Translations under genes and position numbers: made by a program
Notes under the pieces: model-generated
Database searches by the model: none
What the model saw: only the letters and a program-made list of their open reading frames with translations
What the model was told of the DNA's origin: nothing
Part shown: positions 6,453 through 14,868 of the stretch, piece by piece
Numbering within the stretch: the stretch's first letter is position 1
How the letters are laid out: each line of letters opens with the position of its first letter
NCBI GenBank assembly: GCA_002348535.1
Contig: DEBL01000109.1
Span: forward strand, 14,484-33,716
DNA: 19,233 nucleotides
DNA from: Deltaproteobacteria bacterium UBA2957
GTDB taxonomy: Bacteria; Myxococcota_A; UBA796
Direction of reading: 5' to 3'

Positions 6453-7144
6453 GCTTCATCACCTTCTTTTGAACCGCCGGTCTCGACTCGCAAAATCTCG
6501 GCGATTGAAATCTCAATGCCGTCGACAAACGGAATCGGCGCCCCCGTTGCATACGACATTTCATTGACGGTGCCCTTGAGCAGGCTGCTGACCGTTACTG
6601 GATTTCCAAGCTCATCGGCCGCATTTATGGAGACTGTATAGGTTCCCTCCGGAGCCTGAGCCCCGTGGATATCCTTCCCGTCCCAGCGCCAAGACCCTTC
6701 ACCCGCTGGGATGCCGTTTAGTTCTTCTCGGGCCACAACCTTACCGTCCGAATCAAGCACGGTAATGGTCATCCGGTCGACATCGGACGCGGCCTGATAG
6801 TGGAGGTCTGTGGGCCCATCTCCGTCGTACGGAACTTGGTCACTAAAGGCAGTGACATCGCGACCCAGCAACTGCGTCATCGACGCGTTGTTCATGGAAG
6901 TCGTTGCCGCGTACAAATCGCCCAACGCGGTGTTTACGCCCATGAGCTGCTCCAGCGACGTGAACTGAGCCAACTGCGCAATGAACTCTTCATTGCCTTG
7001 GGGGTTCAGCGGGTCCTGGTGTTGCATCTGAGCAACGAGCAGCTTGAGAAACGAATCTTGGCCCAGTTCGTCAGATGCCTCCGGAGCCTTGTTCAAGTTC
7101 GCGGTTGGGTCGTACATGCTGACGTTTTCGAGACCACCAATCAT
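6449..7144 (-). CDS. flgD: FlgD, hook cap / hook assembly protein
   Basis: The product has 231 residues. FlgD forms the temporary cap under which FlgE polymerises. The family signature is at residues 31-68: SFLKLLVAQMQHQDPLNPQ followed by EEFIAQLAQFTSLEQL. The C-terminal half has the FlgD Ig-like and tudor-like beta domains (GEGSWRWDGKD, APEGTYTVSINA). The ATG at 7144 has AAGGAG six bases upstream. A later ATG (7117, MYDPTANL) is possible but lacks equal support. It is the first gene of a block: a terminator and a 200-base AT-rich gap separate it from fliK. Confidence 0.95.
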   Translation of the reverse strand: MIGGLENVSMYDPTANLNKAPEASDELGQDSFLKLLVAQMQHQDPLNPQGNEEFIAQLAQFTSLEQLMGVNTALGDLYAATTSMNNASMTQLLGRDVTAFSDQVPYDGDGPTDLHYQAASDVDRMTITVLDSDGKVVAREELNGIPAGEGSWRWDGKDIHGAQAPEGTYTVSINAADELGNPVTVSSLLKGTVNEMSYATGAPIPFVDGIEISIAEILRVETGGSKEGDEA

Positions 7145-7179
7145 TCATCGCTCCTTCGGGGCTTTCCCCGGGAGTGACT

Positions 7180-7206
7180 CTTCGGATGGTTGAACACGCC
7201 ATTTTA
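7180..7206 (-). promoter_or_regulatory. Sigma28-like promoter candidate for flgD
   Basis: On the minus strand TAAAA (7206-7202), 16 bases, then CCGAAGA (7185-7179) resembles the motif before flgB, fliF and fliN, with one extra spacer base and one mismatch in the -35 half. It falls between the fliK terminator and the flgD ribosome binding site. Confidence 0.45.
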
Positions 7207-7244
7207 GCGGCCAAAGGCATTTTATTTATATTTTTTGGATTATT

Positions 7245-7262
7245 TTTTTTAATATTAAAAAA
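7245..7262. repeat. Perfect AT palindrome TTTTTTAATATTAAAAAA
   Basis: This 18-bp perfect palindrome in a strongly AT-rich block lies between the fliK terminator stem and the flgD promoter candidate. Its 3' half supplies the T tract of the terminator on the minus strand. It may also bend DNA or act as an upstream promoter element. Confidence 0.5.
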
Positions 7263-7307
7263 GCAAATCCTGCAGCTCATTTTGAATACCAAAACAAGCT
7301 GCAGGAT
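7257..7307 (-). terminator. Terminator after fliK
   Basis: The 11-bp stem ATCCTGCAGCT/AGCTGCAGGAT (7267-7277 and 7297-7307) surrounds a second 5-bp stem (TTTTG/CAAAA on the minus strand). It is followed on the minus strand by TTGCTTTTTT. It is a classic intrinsic terminator about 50 bases past the fliK stop. Confidence 0.85.
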
Positions 7308-7357
7308 GAGTTTTCTGACTGCTACCCGAACGTAAACAGTCAAAGATCGTGACTTCG

Positions 7358-9184
7358 TTACACGATACGGTTTACCAGTCTCGAAACGGTTCCGGACTGC
7401 TGGAGCGATTGAGCGCTCCCCCGGTCATCCTGATTCGGACCAGCGGAAAGATTTGTTGAAGACTTCGAATCCGAGGATTCCGCCTCATTTTCAGGATTCT
7501 GCGCATCAGCCGAGAACTGGCTCAGATCGAGCCCCTGTCCTGCGATGGCCTCCGCCATCTCTTCTTCCATGTCGCGATATTGCTGCAGAACTTCTTCAGG
7601 CGTCTCCATTCGAACAGTCACCTCTTCCGCATCCCGCGTCATGGCGAGGCGAACTGTACCCATCGGATCATCAATATCAATGTCGAGGTGGCTTACGTCT
7701 TGAACGGCAAGTTCTGGGACTTCACCCGCCTCAATGCGTTCAGCATCAATCTGAAATGTCTCAGCCGCAGAGCGTTGGTCCGCGGCAATTTCAGCGTTTT
7801 CCGCGCCAACGAGACTTGCTTCCGCCCCCATTCCAGTCTGTGCGATCGGAGCGGTGCCGACATCATTTTGCTGTTTCACGTTTCCGTTGACCGGCGTCCG
7901 ATTTGATGTCGCGGTTCGGATTTGCTGCGCATCCAACCCCTTCGTTGCCCCCTCGACGGGTCGAATCGGAGTTTCACCGGAATCCACAACGGTGTCGCCC
8001 GATGCGTTCTGTGCGAAGCCGGTCTCTTTAGACGAAGGTGCAGTCGGCCCTGCCTGCCTCGAAACGGCACCGCCTGCGACACCAACAGAACCCGCAACAG
8101 GAGTCATCGGTATCCGTGCATTTGTCTCGGAACTGCGCATGACCTGTGCCACAGTGTTGCGTTCAGTCGCATGCTGATCGAGTTGCGCAAGGACGTTCCG
8201 TATCGCCTCCAACCGTTGCCGACCTTGTGCGATCTCTGGACGCTCCACTGAAGTGTCCCGAACACGAATCACTGATTCAAAGGCCGCATCATCCGAGGTT
8301 GACGTAACCTCAGCGGACCCGGCAGTCATTGACTGAGGCGCGGTTGTTGCTTTCGGAGCTGCCGTGCCAGCAGTTGATGACGGGGGGATCTCGGACACAC
8401 CAGAGTTCCCAACACCGGTCATGATGGATGGAATTGATTCGTTTGGCGTCGTCCCCATCTGTGAATCTACTGAACCAACTGATTCAGCACCCCACATCTC
8501 CGTCGCGCCATTTTGAATCCCATCCCCGACTGCAGGTTCTGGAGTGCCTTCACGGAAAGTCGTAGATGTCGCAATAGAACCGTCGCGCTCACTACTCGAC
8601 GCAACGTTCTGATTGAGTTCGAGGGTTTCGCTGGACGCCTCAGTCGGCTCTGCGAAGGTGAACTGTTCTCGAGAGCCACGCGTTTGAGAATTTTCAATCG
8701 GCAACTTCCCCGCGACAGGTTCTGAAGCCGCTGTGCTCGGTGTGGCCGCCTGTTCGAATTGAAACGCCGAATCGGATGCAACCGCTTCAGTGCTTACTGT
8801 TTCGGGACCACTCACGGTTAAAGGATCGGTGACGAAAGGCGACGCCGACGCATCTTCGGCGAGTTCGACGCTCATGTTCCAGGCCACCATCGAAGCCACC
8901 GTCATGGACAGTCGATCCCACGACATCGGGTTGGCGGCCTTAATGTGTGAGGCGGCACTCTCTTTGCTCGCATACGGTTGTGCCGAATCGGTAGACTCAC
9001 TGGCCGCCAACGGGCCAGCCTCCTCGGTCGTCACTGGCAACGATGCCTTGGCATCCTGCAAGGCTTGTTTCCAAGCAATCTCGTGAGCTTCTCCACCACC
9101 CGTTACGCCACAGAGGCCCTGCGGCCCGTCGACGCCATAGGCGGCTTCCGAAAACAATCCAGCTGTTTCGACTGTGCCGCTCAT
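7358..9184 (-). CDS. fliK: FliK, hook-length control protein
   Basis: The product has 608 residues. FliK is exported during hook growth, measures hook length and switches export specificity through its C-terminal domain acting on FlhB. The first 490 residues are low in aromatic residues and rich in Ser, Thr, Ala, Glu and Pro, as is usual for the disordered ruler part. The C-terminal hook-length domain is at about residues 497-560: HLDIDIDDPMGTVRLAMTRD, then EVTVRMETPEEVLQQYRDM, then GLDLSQFSAD, which has the family's beta-beta-helix pattern. A polar Ser/Asn/Gln-rich tail follows. The ATG at 9184 overlaps the motE-like stop by one base (TAATG), with AGGAG seven bases upstream. It is the last gene of the fliF block. 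Confidence 0.9.
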   Translation of the reverse strand: MSGTVETAGLFSEAAYGVDGPQGLCGVTGGGEAHEIAWKQALQDAKASLPVTTEEAGPLAASESTDSAQPYASKESAASHIKAANPMSWDRLSMTVASMVAWNMSVELAEDASASPFVTDPLTVSGPETVSTEAVASDSAFQFEQAATPSTAASEPVAGKLPIENSQTRGSREQFTFAEPTEASSETLELNQNVASSSERDGSIATSTTFREGTPEPAVGDGIQNGATEMWGAESVGSVDSQMGTTPNESIPSIMTGVGNSGVSEIPPSSTAGTAAPKATTAPQSMTAGSAEVTSTSDDAAFESVIRVRDTSVERPEIAQGRQRLEAIRNVLAQLDQHATERNTVAQVMRSSETNARIPMTPVAGSVGVAGGAVSRQAGPTAPSSKETGFAQNASGDTVVDSGETPIRPVEGATKGLDAQQIRTATSNRTPVNGNVKQQNDVGTAPIAQTGMGAEASLVGAENAEIAADQRSAAETFQIDAERIEAGEVPELAVQDVSHLDIDIDDPMGTVRLAMTRDAEEVTVRMETPEEVLQQYRDMEEEMAEAIAGQGLDLSQFSADAQNPENEAESSDSKSSTNLSAGPNQDDRGSAQSLQQSGTVSRLVNRIV

Positions 9185-9702
9185 TACGGTGCTCCTGTGG
9201 CCAAAGGTGGACGGCCCATCTTTTCGGCGAAGAATGCGGCCCGGGCAGGCTCCATTTTCGCCAGTGCTTTACCGGCCTTCGCAACGTTCATGCGCATCAG
9301 TACTTCAAGCGCAACCGCGTCTTCTGCTTCATTCAGAATGGATGCCGCCTGCTTGTCCCGCATGGCCTCCATCATCTTCACCAACGAGGTTACGCGACGT
9401 TCTTGCTCCTCGTCCAGTTGGTTCAACATGCCTTGGATGTCTTCCCGGACCTTCTTCAACTCATCCAGACGCGATTGGAGCTCTGCCTCTGCAGCTCTCA
9501 AATCAGCCTCTCTCGTCTCCAATGTGGCCTCACGCCGCTGCAGACCGCGCTCCTTCTGAGTCAGCAAGTCCATGATTGCCTCAGCGCCACGCGCCTGATC
9601 GGTCTGCACAATCTTACTGGTACCACCCGGCGCACCAATGGCGGTAGCCGCGAGACCAAACAAGACGCCCCCGCATACGACAATTCCGACTACGCGATTC
9701 AT
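9184..9702 (-). CDS. MotE/YlxF-type stator chaperone or scaffold protein
   Basis: The product has 172 residues. This family (MotE in rhizobia, FlgX in Campylobacter, FlbB in Borrelia, YlxF in Bacillus) contains membrane-anchored or periplasmic helpers of the stator or periplasmic collar, usually coded between fliJ and fliK. The N-terminus is a signal anchor or signal peptide (residues 4-23, VVGIVVCGGVLFGLAATAIG). A long charged coiled coil follows at about 45-105 (QRREATLETREADLRAAEAE). The C-terminal helical MgtE-N-like domain includes LVKMMEAMRDKQAASIL and ALEVLMRMNVAKAGKALAKM. The start overlaps the fliJ stop (ATGA). The exact role in this species is inferred from the family. Confidence 0.85.
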   Translation of the reverse strand: MNRVVGIVVCGGVLFGLAATAIGAPGGTSKIVQTDQARGAEAIMDLLTQKERGLQRREATLETREADLRAAEAELQSRLDELKKVREDIQGMLNQLDEEQERRVTSLVKMMEAMRDKQAASILNEAEDAVALEVLMRMNVAKAGKALAKMEPARAAFFAEKMGRPPLATGAP

Positions 9703-10127
9703 CGCGACACCTTCCGATTCCAGCGCGATGTTCCCATCGAGTCAAGCGTCCGCGTCTCTTTACGCCTCTCCTCGACCTTGCGACGCTCATCATTAATCTC
9801 CATGATGCGCTCAACCACACGGTGCTCTTTGCTTGCGTGAGCCAACTTTCGCTGCCGATCCTCGGTCACGCCTTCGATCTCATGAAGGCGCTGGCGTTCG
9901 CCGCGCAGGCGTACTTCCATTTTCATCCGCCAAGCGGCTTCTTGAGCCACCCAACACGCATCATCCGTTGGCTCCGAATTGTCCCGTGACGACGCAACAG
10001 CTTCTTCAATCTCGACCACTCGACTCTGCTGGATCTCTCGAGCGCGCTCGGCCTCCATAAACGCATGCTCAGCACCCTTCTTTCGGTGCTTTCGAATACG
10101 CTTCAGTACGGCCAGTGTGTTCGACAT
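9699..10127 (-). CDS. fliJ: FliJ, flagellar export ATPase stalk protein
   Basis: The product has 142 residues and is predicted to be almost all helical. FliJ is the coiled-coil stalk of the FliI ATPase ring and links it to FlhA. The sequence is dense in Arg, Glu and Lys with heptad patterning (VLKRIRKHRKKGAEHAFMEA at the start, RQRKLAHASKEHRVVERIME later) and has no signal peptide or membrane segment. The family is poorly conserved, so the call relies on length, coiled-coil character and its place between fliI and the motE-like gene. The ATG at 10127 has GAGGGG upstream. The end overlaps the next start by four bases; a 66-base gap separates it from fliI. Confidence 0.88.
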   Translation of the reverse strand: MSNTLAVLKRIRKHRKKGAEHAFMEAERAREIQQSRVVEIEEAVASSRDNSEPTDDACWVAQEAAWRMKMEVRLRGERQRLHEIEGVTEDRQRKLAHASKEHRVVERIMEINDERRKVEERRKETRTLDSMGTSRWNRKVSR

Positions 10128-10193
10128 TTACCCCTCACAGTGGAAGACGGTTGATACGCCTACGGACCCGGAGAGGAAACCTTGAGCTTTTTT

Positions 10194-11522
10194 CTAGGAA
10201 GACTGTCTGCGCGTCGGATCGGGCCGATTTGCGATCTGGATCAACGCATCAACGGTCTGCTGAAAGGGGGTAATGTCGCCGACATCTTGTCGTAGAAATC
10301 CGTCAATCGCCTCGCGTAACAAGATGGCTCGGTCAACTTTGGGATCCGTCCCGCGGCGATAGGCACCCAGTCGGATGAGTTCTTCATTCTCTCGCCATGT
10401 GGCAATGAGATCTCTCATCCCACGCGCCGCCGACTGGTGTTCATCCGAAGAGGTCATGTTCATGGTCCGGCTCACGCTCTCGAGCACATCGATCGCCGGG
10501 TAGTGGCCATGACTCGCGATCCGCCGCGACAAAACAATGTGACCATCAACAATCCCGCGGACCGTATCCGCGACCGGATCGTCCATGTCATCACCCTCTA
10601 CAAGCACAGTCGTGAGTGCTGTGATGCTTCCCCGCCCCTCACCCGGCCCAGCTCGCTCAAGCAACCGCGGGAGCAGCGTAAACACGGAAGGCGTGTCCCC
10701 TCTCGTCGCGGGCGGCTCTCCAGCAGCAAGCCCAATCTGGCGTTGTGCCATGGCGAGCCGTGTCAAACTATCGACCATCAGCATGACCTTTGAGCCGTTG
10801 TCCCTAAAGTACTCGGCGACACTCAACGCGGCCTGTACCGCCTTGACCAGCAGAACGGGCGCTCGGTCTGAGGTCGCTACAATTACAACGGAACGTTGAA
10901 GCCCTTCGGGCCCAAGATCTCGTTCGAGGAACTCCCTGACCTCCCGTCCTCGTTCTCCGACCAAGCAAACTACATTCACCTCGGCTTGACTGCTACGGGC
11001 GGCCATGCCCAACAGGGTACTCTTTCCCACACCCGACCCTGCCATGATGGCGACACGCTGCCCTTCACCCAGAGTCAGCAGACCGTCAATCGTACGAATT
11101 CCGGTGGCCATTGGACTTTCGATGCGGGCGCGACTCATGGCTTGAGGCGGATCGGCATGAAGGCTCCGGCGGCCCATGCAATCGCGCAATGGGTCGCCAT
11201 CCAATGGGTTTCCCAGCGGGTCAATTACTCGTCCCAACAAACCGGGACCCACAGGCAGGGTGAGGGTCGTGCCACGAACTCGCACGGGATCGCCATGAGA
11301 GATCCCGCTCAGCTCGCCGAGCGGCATGAGGAGCGCCCGGTTTTCGCGAAAACCGACCACCTCGCACTGGGTTTCTCCGACATCGGCGATCGCACCCACT
11401 GCAACTCCGGGCAACTGCGCTTCGACAATGGTTCCGACTACCTGAAGCACTCGCCCCACCTGCCGAACCGTGGTGGTGGTTTCGATGTGCTCTCGGAGCT
11501 GGTCCAACCCGAGGTTAGTCAT
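10194..11522 (-). CDS. fliI: FliI, flagellum-specific export ATPase
   Basis: The product has 442 residues, the normal length. FliI is the hexameric ATPase of the flagellar type III export apparatus, related to the F1 beta subunit. The Walker A loop is MAGSGVGKSTLLGMAARS (about residues 164-181). The catalytic-glutamate segment is LVGERGREVREFLE and the Walker B is VMLMVDSLTRLAMAQRQIGL. The GYPP-type segment appears as AAGEPPATRGDTPSVFTLLP, and the arginine-finger region is HIVLSRRIASHGHYPAIDVL. The start ATG overlaps the fliH stop (ATGA). No substitutions of catalytic residues are seen. Confidence 0.98.
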   Translation of the reverse strand: MTNLGLDQLREHIETTTTVRQVGRVLQVVGTIVEAQLPGVAVGAIADVGETQCEVVGFRENRALLMPLGELSGISHGDPVRVRGTTLTLPVGPGLLGRVIDPLGNPLDGDPLRDCMGRRSLHADPPQAMSRARIESPMATGIRTIDGLLTLGEGQRVAIMAGSGVGKSTLLGMAARSSQAEVNVVCLVGERGREVREFLERDLGPEGLQRSVVIVATSDRAPVLLVKAVQAALSVAEYFRDNGSKVMLMVDSLTRLAMAQRQIGLAAGEPPATRGDTPSVFTLLPRLLERAGPGEGRGSITALTTVLVEGDDMDDPVADTVRGIVDGHIVLSRRIASHGHYPAIDVLESVSRTMNMTSSDEHQSAARGMRDLIATWRENEELIRLGAYRRGTDPKVDRAILLREAIDGFLRQDVGDITPFQQTVDALIQIANRPDPTRRQSS

Positions 11523-12175
11523 TCAACGCCCTCGTCCTGCCAAGACTGAACCGAATCCGCCAGCCCTGTTATCGCGGAACCAAGACTCGCATCGACTCGC
11601 CCGCCCTCGCTCTCGGCAACCAAACCACCGGATATGGAGTCATCCGAGACGACCAACCACCCTTCACGGCCGCCCACCAGATCGCGGGCCGCATCGACAT
11701 CATCCGGTCGGACCCGAATGGTGACCTGCTGCTCTCCGATGAGCCGCTCACCAATCACTGCAAAACGGTTCCGCAGCATGTCTTCCTGGAGCTCCGCCGA
11801 ATCACTCACTACAGAACGAACACCGGCGACAACCAGTTCGCCCAGCACATTGCGAACTTCTGCGGTCCATGCGGCGCGCGCTCCATCAATCTTTTCGATG
11901 ATATCGCTGAGTTGATCGCGCTGCGCCTGCAGTTCAAGCCGCGATTGAGCCAAGACGGCCTCGGCAGACTCCCGGGCTTCAACCCGGGCCTCCTCCAACA
12001 GAGCCGCGAGCGCGTCAGCGGAGGTGGGCAATCCGGGGCCCTCGTCCTCCTCAAGCTCGGTTTCGACATCGCTGCCCGAGTCCTGATTATGTGACTTCAA
12101 GGGGGCTTCGTCTGCATCGCCAACCACCCCAGCACTGAAGGACGAGGAGGTTCGAATGGGGACAAAGTTAGACAT
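11519..12175 (-). CDS. fliH: FliH, negative regulator and stator of FliI
   Basis: The product has 218 residues. FliH dimers bind FliI and connect it to FliN of the C-ring. The N-terminus is disordered and acidic (to about residue 55). A long Ala/Glu-rich helix follows at about 55-100 (ALLEEARVEARESAEAVLAQ). The globular C-terminal domain (about 105-215) has the V-type ATPase subunit E-like pattern, with EQQVTIRVRPDDVDAARDLV, GREGWLVVSDDSISGGLVAE and the closing helix GSAITGLADSVQS. The gene starts six bases after the fliG stop and ends overlapping fliI. Family conservation is modest, but position and domain order agree. Confidence 0.92.
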   Translation of the reverse strand: MSNFVPIRTSSSFSAGVVGDADEAPLKSHNQDSGSDVETELEEDEGPGLPTSADALAALLEEARVEARESAEAVLAQSRLELQAQRDQLSDIIEKIDGARAAWTAEVRNVLGELVVAGVRSVVSDSAELQEDMLRNRFAVIGERLIGEQQVTIRVRPDDVDAARDLVGGREGWLVVSDDSISGGLVAESEGGRVDASLGSAITGLADSVQSWQDEGVE

Positions 12176-12181
12176 CAGTTT

Positions 12182-13204
12182 CTACTCGTCCTCGTCATCT
12201 TCTTCAGCGCCAATCGAAAGGTAGATTGCTCCTTCTTCGGCAAGCTTCAGGGCGGTGGCTACAATCCGTTCTTGTGCGCCACGGATCCGGCTTTTCGGCA
12301 CAGGACCCATGATCTCCATTTCTTCTCGAATGTCTTCAGCCGCGCGACTCGAAACATTGTCGAGGAAGCGGTCAACCTCTGTTGGGGTGCCACCCTTCAG
12401 AGCAAGGATGAGATCGTCACGGTCAACCTGCTTGAGCAACGTCTGGATGCCTCGGTTGGTCAGTGCCATCAGATCAGAGAACAGAACCATTCGTCGGCGG
12501 AGCCGCTCTGCAAGCGGATTGTCCTCGTCGGCAACCACTTCAAGAATACGGTCATTCTCAACCTTTGCGAGACGCCCGAGCATCCGGGCTGTTCGGTCCA
12601 CTCCGCCCACGTCCAAGAAATCGTCATCTCGTCCCAATGCGGCAGTAATGGCGGTGGTCACATCATCGATCAACTCACCGGGAATACGCTTCAATCGTGC
12701 CATACGCACGGTGACTTCACCCTTGTCCTCTTCGGGCATCAACCGCATGACCTTGGCGGCGTTGTCTGGGCCCATCAGCGAGAGCGCGACCGCTTGGGTC
12801 TGTGGGTGCTCATCCGCCATGATGGCCGCCACAGCCTCTGCGGGACGATTTGAGATGAAGTCCGCGAACTCTGTGTTGACTCGCCGCTTCAAAATCGGAA
12901 GAATCGTCTCCCGCCGCTCATCTTCCAGCAAGTCGGGCAGAACCTTGTTCACAAACTCAGGACCGGTTCGAGGCATCAGGCTCACCTCGTACAACTCTCG
13001 GACAAAATCGCCCACGATGCGTTCGATATCCGGCGCCTCAACCCGATCAATCGCAGCCATCGCCATTCCAACTTTTCGGACTTCTTCGTCGTTCATCAGA
13101 TCCAACAAGGCCTTCGCAAGCGAACGCTCCAAGTACATGACTAGGATTGCTGCACGCTCAATGCCGCTGTAGGTCTCGTCTTGATTTTGGACTGCCAAGG
13201 CCAT
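12182..13204 (-). CDS. fliG: FliG, rotor torque protein
   Basis: The product has 340 residues. FliG sits between the MS ring and FliM and receives torque from MotA. N, middle and C domains are all present; the conserved FliM-binding EHPQ motif is at residues 132-135 (MADEHPQTQAVALSLMGP). In the C-terminal torque helix the residues equivalent to E. coli Lys264, Arg281, Asp288 and Asp289 are Lys270, Arg287, Glu294 and Glu295. The equivalent of Arg297 is Pro303, with Lys304 next to it. The MFVF-type hinge is RRMVLFSDL. The protein ends in an acidic tail (GAEEDDEDE). The ATG at 13204 follows AGGAG by six bases and lies nine bases after the fliF stop. Confidence 0.97.
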   Translation of the reverse strand: MALAVQNQDETYSGIERAAILVMYLERSLAKALLDLMNDEEVRKVGMAMAAIDRVEAPDIERIVGDFVRELYEVSLMPRTGPEFVNKVLPDLLEDERRETILPILKRRVNTEFADFISNRPAEAVAAIMADEHPQTQAVALSLMGPDNAAKVMRLMPEEDKGEVTVRMARLKRIPGELIDDVTTAITAALGRDDDFLDVGGVDRTARMLGRLAKVENDRILEVVADEDNPLAERLRRRMVLFSDLMALTNRGIQTLLKQVDRDDLILALKGGTPTEVDRFLDNVSSRAAEDIREEMEIMGPVPKSRIRGAQERIVATALKLAEEGAIYLSIGAEEDDEDE

Positions 13205-13213
13205 GGGACTCTC

Positions 13214-14803
13214 CTAACTGTGAACCCATCGACGGAGCACCTGTGCCGATGCATCCATCTGAAGTTCTACCAAACGATTAAGGTCTTGTGCTTCTACTGG
13301 TTCAAAGTTGTCCACCAACATGCGCAAGCGCTCTGCCAGATTTACGCCTTCCTCGCCTTCGGCGAATGCTCCGCCGCGCCCGAACCGGCCAGCGGCACGA
13401 GCAAGCACATCACCGGAGCCACCAGCCGCTGCTGACGCAGAGGCCGAACTTACGGCTCGCATCGCGGGCAGAATGACAAACATAAAGAACATCACGATGG
13501 TGACCAAGGCCACGCCGTATGGCGCCAACTCCGTCGGATCCCACGACTCTCCGATCAGCTCGGAAGAATCAAGAACAGGCTCAGAAAAGGGCATAAAGCT
13601 GACCGATACCGAGTCACCGCGGGTATCATCGAAGCCCATCGCAACGCGCACTGCTTCATTAATCTGCGTCTTGATGGAAGCAGCATCGGCCCCCTCGCCT
13701 GCAGCCGCCACCAGTTCTGCGATTCGCGCCTCATCGACCATCACCGCAACGTTGACACGGTTGATCTTCCCTGCCCGCTGGACCGTGCGACGTTGAGTCG
13801 TCGTGTAGTCGTAGTTTGAACTGAGTTCGTTTGTCGACCGTTCAGTGGTCCCTTGCCGCAGCGCCCCATTGTTTGTGGGAAGATTGGCTTGGACACCGGG
13901 TACGCCCCCGGCAGTCTGGTTGGCGCTTGTTTCCTCGCGCACCTGCTCAGAAATCGTCACCTGAGTATTGGGATCGAGTTCCTTGGTCGTGCTCTCCACC
14001 ATCGTGGAATCAAGGTCGACTGTCACTGCAATGCTCATCGCGTCTTCAGCACCGAGGATGGGCGTAAGCGCGCTTAGAACCGTCTTTCGATAACGCGCCT
14101 CATACGCCTGACGTGCCTCAAAGAGTCCAGTCAAACCTGCTGTGAGGTCGTCCTCATCGGCCTCTGTGCTCAAGAGTCGGCCTTTGTCGTCAACCAAGAC
14201 GACATCCGAGACCTCGAGGCCATCCACAGCACCTGCAACCAGTGAGGTAATGCCCTTTATCTGAGCCTTGCTAAGGGTTCGACCCATCTCGAGCTGGACG
14301 GTGATGCTTGCAGAAGCCGGTCGCTCCTCGCGAAGAAATGCAGACCGCTCGGGAAGGACAAGGTGCACTCGGCTTGCCTTTACTTCGTCCAAAGCGTTGA
14401 CGGTTCGGACTAACTCCCCTTCCAGTGCACGCTGATAAGCCCAGCGCTCACGCTGCGGGCTTGTTCCCAGCTTAATATTTTCAAGCGTCTCAAAGCCGGG
14501 TGTTTTCCCAGCGCTGGCCGCTTCAATGCGAGCGCGCCCCACATTTGCTGCGGTCGTCTCGAGGCGCATGCCGTCCGGTGAAATCCGGTATGGAACACTC
14601 TTCTCTTCAAGAATCGCAGCAGCTGCCTGCACTTCACCGGGGTCACTCGACGTAAACACAGGACGCCAAGAGTCCTGAGAAGCCCAGTAAAACACGCCTC
14701 CCAAGGTCAGAAAAGAGGCAATGAGTGCCGCGGAAAAAATCCCGCGTTCACGCGAACCGAGTCCTTGATAGAAAGCTTTTATCTGTTCAACATATTGCTG
14801 CAC
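13214..14803 (-). CDS. fliF: FliF, MS-ring protein
   Basis: The product has 529 residues from a GTG start. FliF oligomerises into the MS ring, the platform for the rotor and export gate. The first membrane segment is at about residues 20-41 (GIFSAALIASFLTLGGVFYW) and the second at about 430-449 (GVALVTIVMFFMFVILPAMR). The ring-building motifs lie between, including LETTAANVGRARIEAASAGK and SRVHLVLPERSAFLREERPA. The C-terminal FliG-binding helix is near the end (QDLNRLVELQMDASAQVLRR). The open frame extends to a TTG at 14827, but GTG 14803 has GGGGAG seven bases upstream. A sigma28-like promoter ending at 14832 would also place transcript start near 14826, leaving the TTG almost leaderless. 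It is the first gene of the fliF-to-fliK block. Confidence 0.95.
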   Translation of the reverse strand: MQQYVEQIKAFYQGLGSRERGIFSAALIASFLTLGGVFYWASQDSWRPVFTSSDPGEVQAAAAILEEKSVPYRISPDGMRLETTAANVGRARIEAASAGKTPGFETLENIKLGTSPQRERWAYQRALEGELVRTVNALDEVKASRVHLVLPERSAFLREERPASASITVQLEMGRTLSKAQIKGITSLVAGAVDGLEVSDVVLVDDKGRLLSTEADEDDLTAGLTGLFEARQAYEARYRKTVLSALTPILGAEDAMSIAVTVDLDSTMVESTTKELDPNTQVTISEQVREETSANQTAGGVPGVQANLPTNNGALRQGTTERSTNELSSNYDYTTTQRRTVQRAGKINRVNVAVMVDEARIAELVAAAGEGADAASIKTQINEAVRVAMGFDDTRGDSVSVSFMPFSEPVLDSSELIGESWDPTELAPYGVALVTIVMFFMFVILPAMRAVSSASASAAAGGSGDVLARAAGRFGRGGAFAEGEEGVNLAERLRMLVDNFEPVEAQDLNRLVELQMDASAQVLRRWVHS

Positions 14804-14831
14804 TGCTCTGCTCCCCTGCGGGTTCAACGCA

Positions 14832-14858
14832 CCATCGGTCGTTCATGCATTTGCTTTA
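14832..14858 (-). promoter_or_regulatory. Sigma28-like promoter for fliF
   Basis: On the minus strand TAAAG (14858-14854), exactly 15 bases, then CCGATGG (14838-14832) matches the FliA core CCGAT and the FliA spacing. An AT palindrome lies ten bases upstream of the -35 half. It follows the fliE terminator and precedes the fliF ribosome binding site at 14816-14811. Confidence 0.65.
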
Positions 14859-14868
14859 GGCTGGCCTT

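Noticed and set aside
7198..7216. Possible sigma54 promoter (TGGCC...TGGC) before flgD.
   Set aside because: The GG to GC distance is 11 bases instead of 10 and the flanking consensus is poor; no other gap shows a convincing -24/-12 site.
7071..7343. A 90-codon minus-strand frame over the flgD start and the AT-rich gap.
   Set aside because: It runs through the fliK terminator and its product is dominated by the AT-rich gap; it overlaps flgD in another frame.
12255..13172. A 305-codon plus-strand open frame across fliG, and similar plus-strand frames elsewhere (for example 9043-9840, 4540-5139, 10896-11549).
   Set aside because: They lie opposite well-supported flagellar genes, have Ser/Arg- or His/Pro-rich composition typical of antisense frames, and match no known family.
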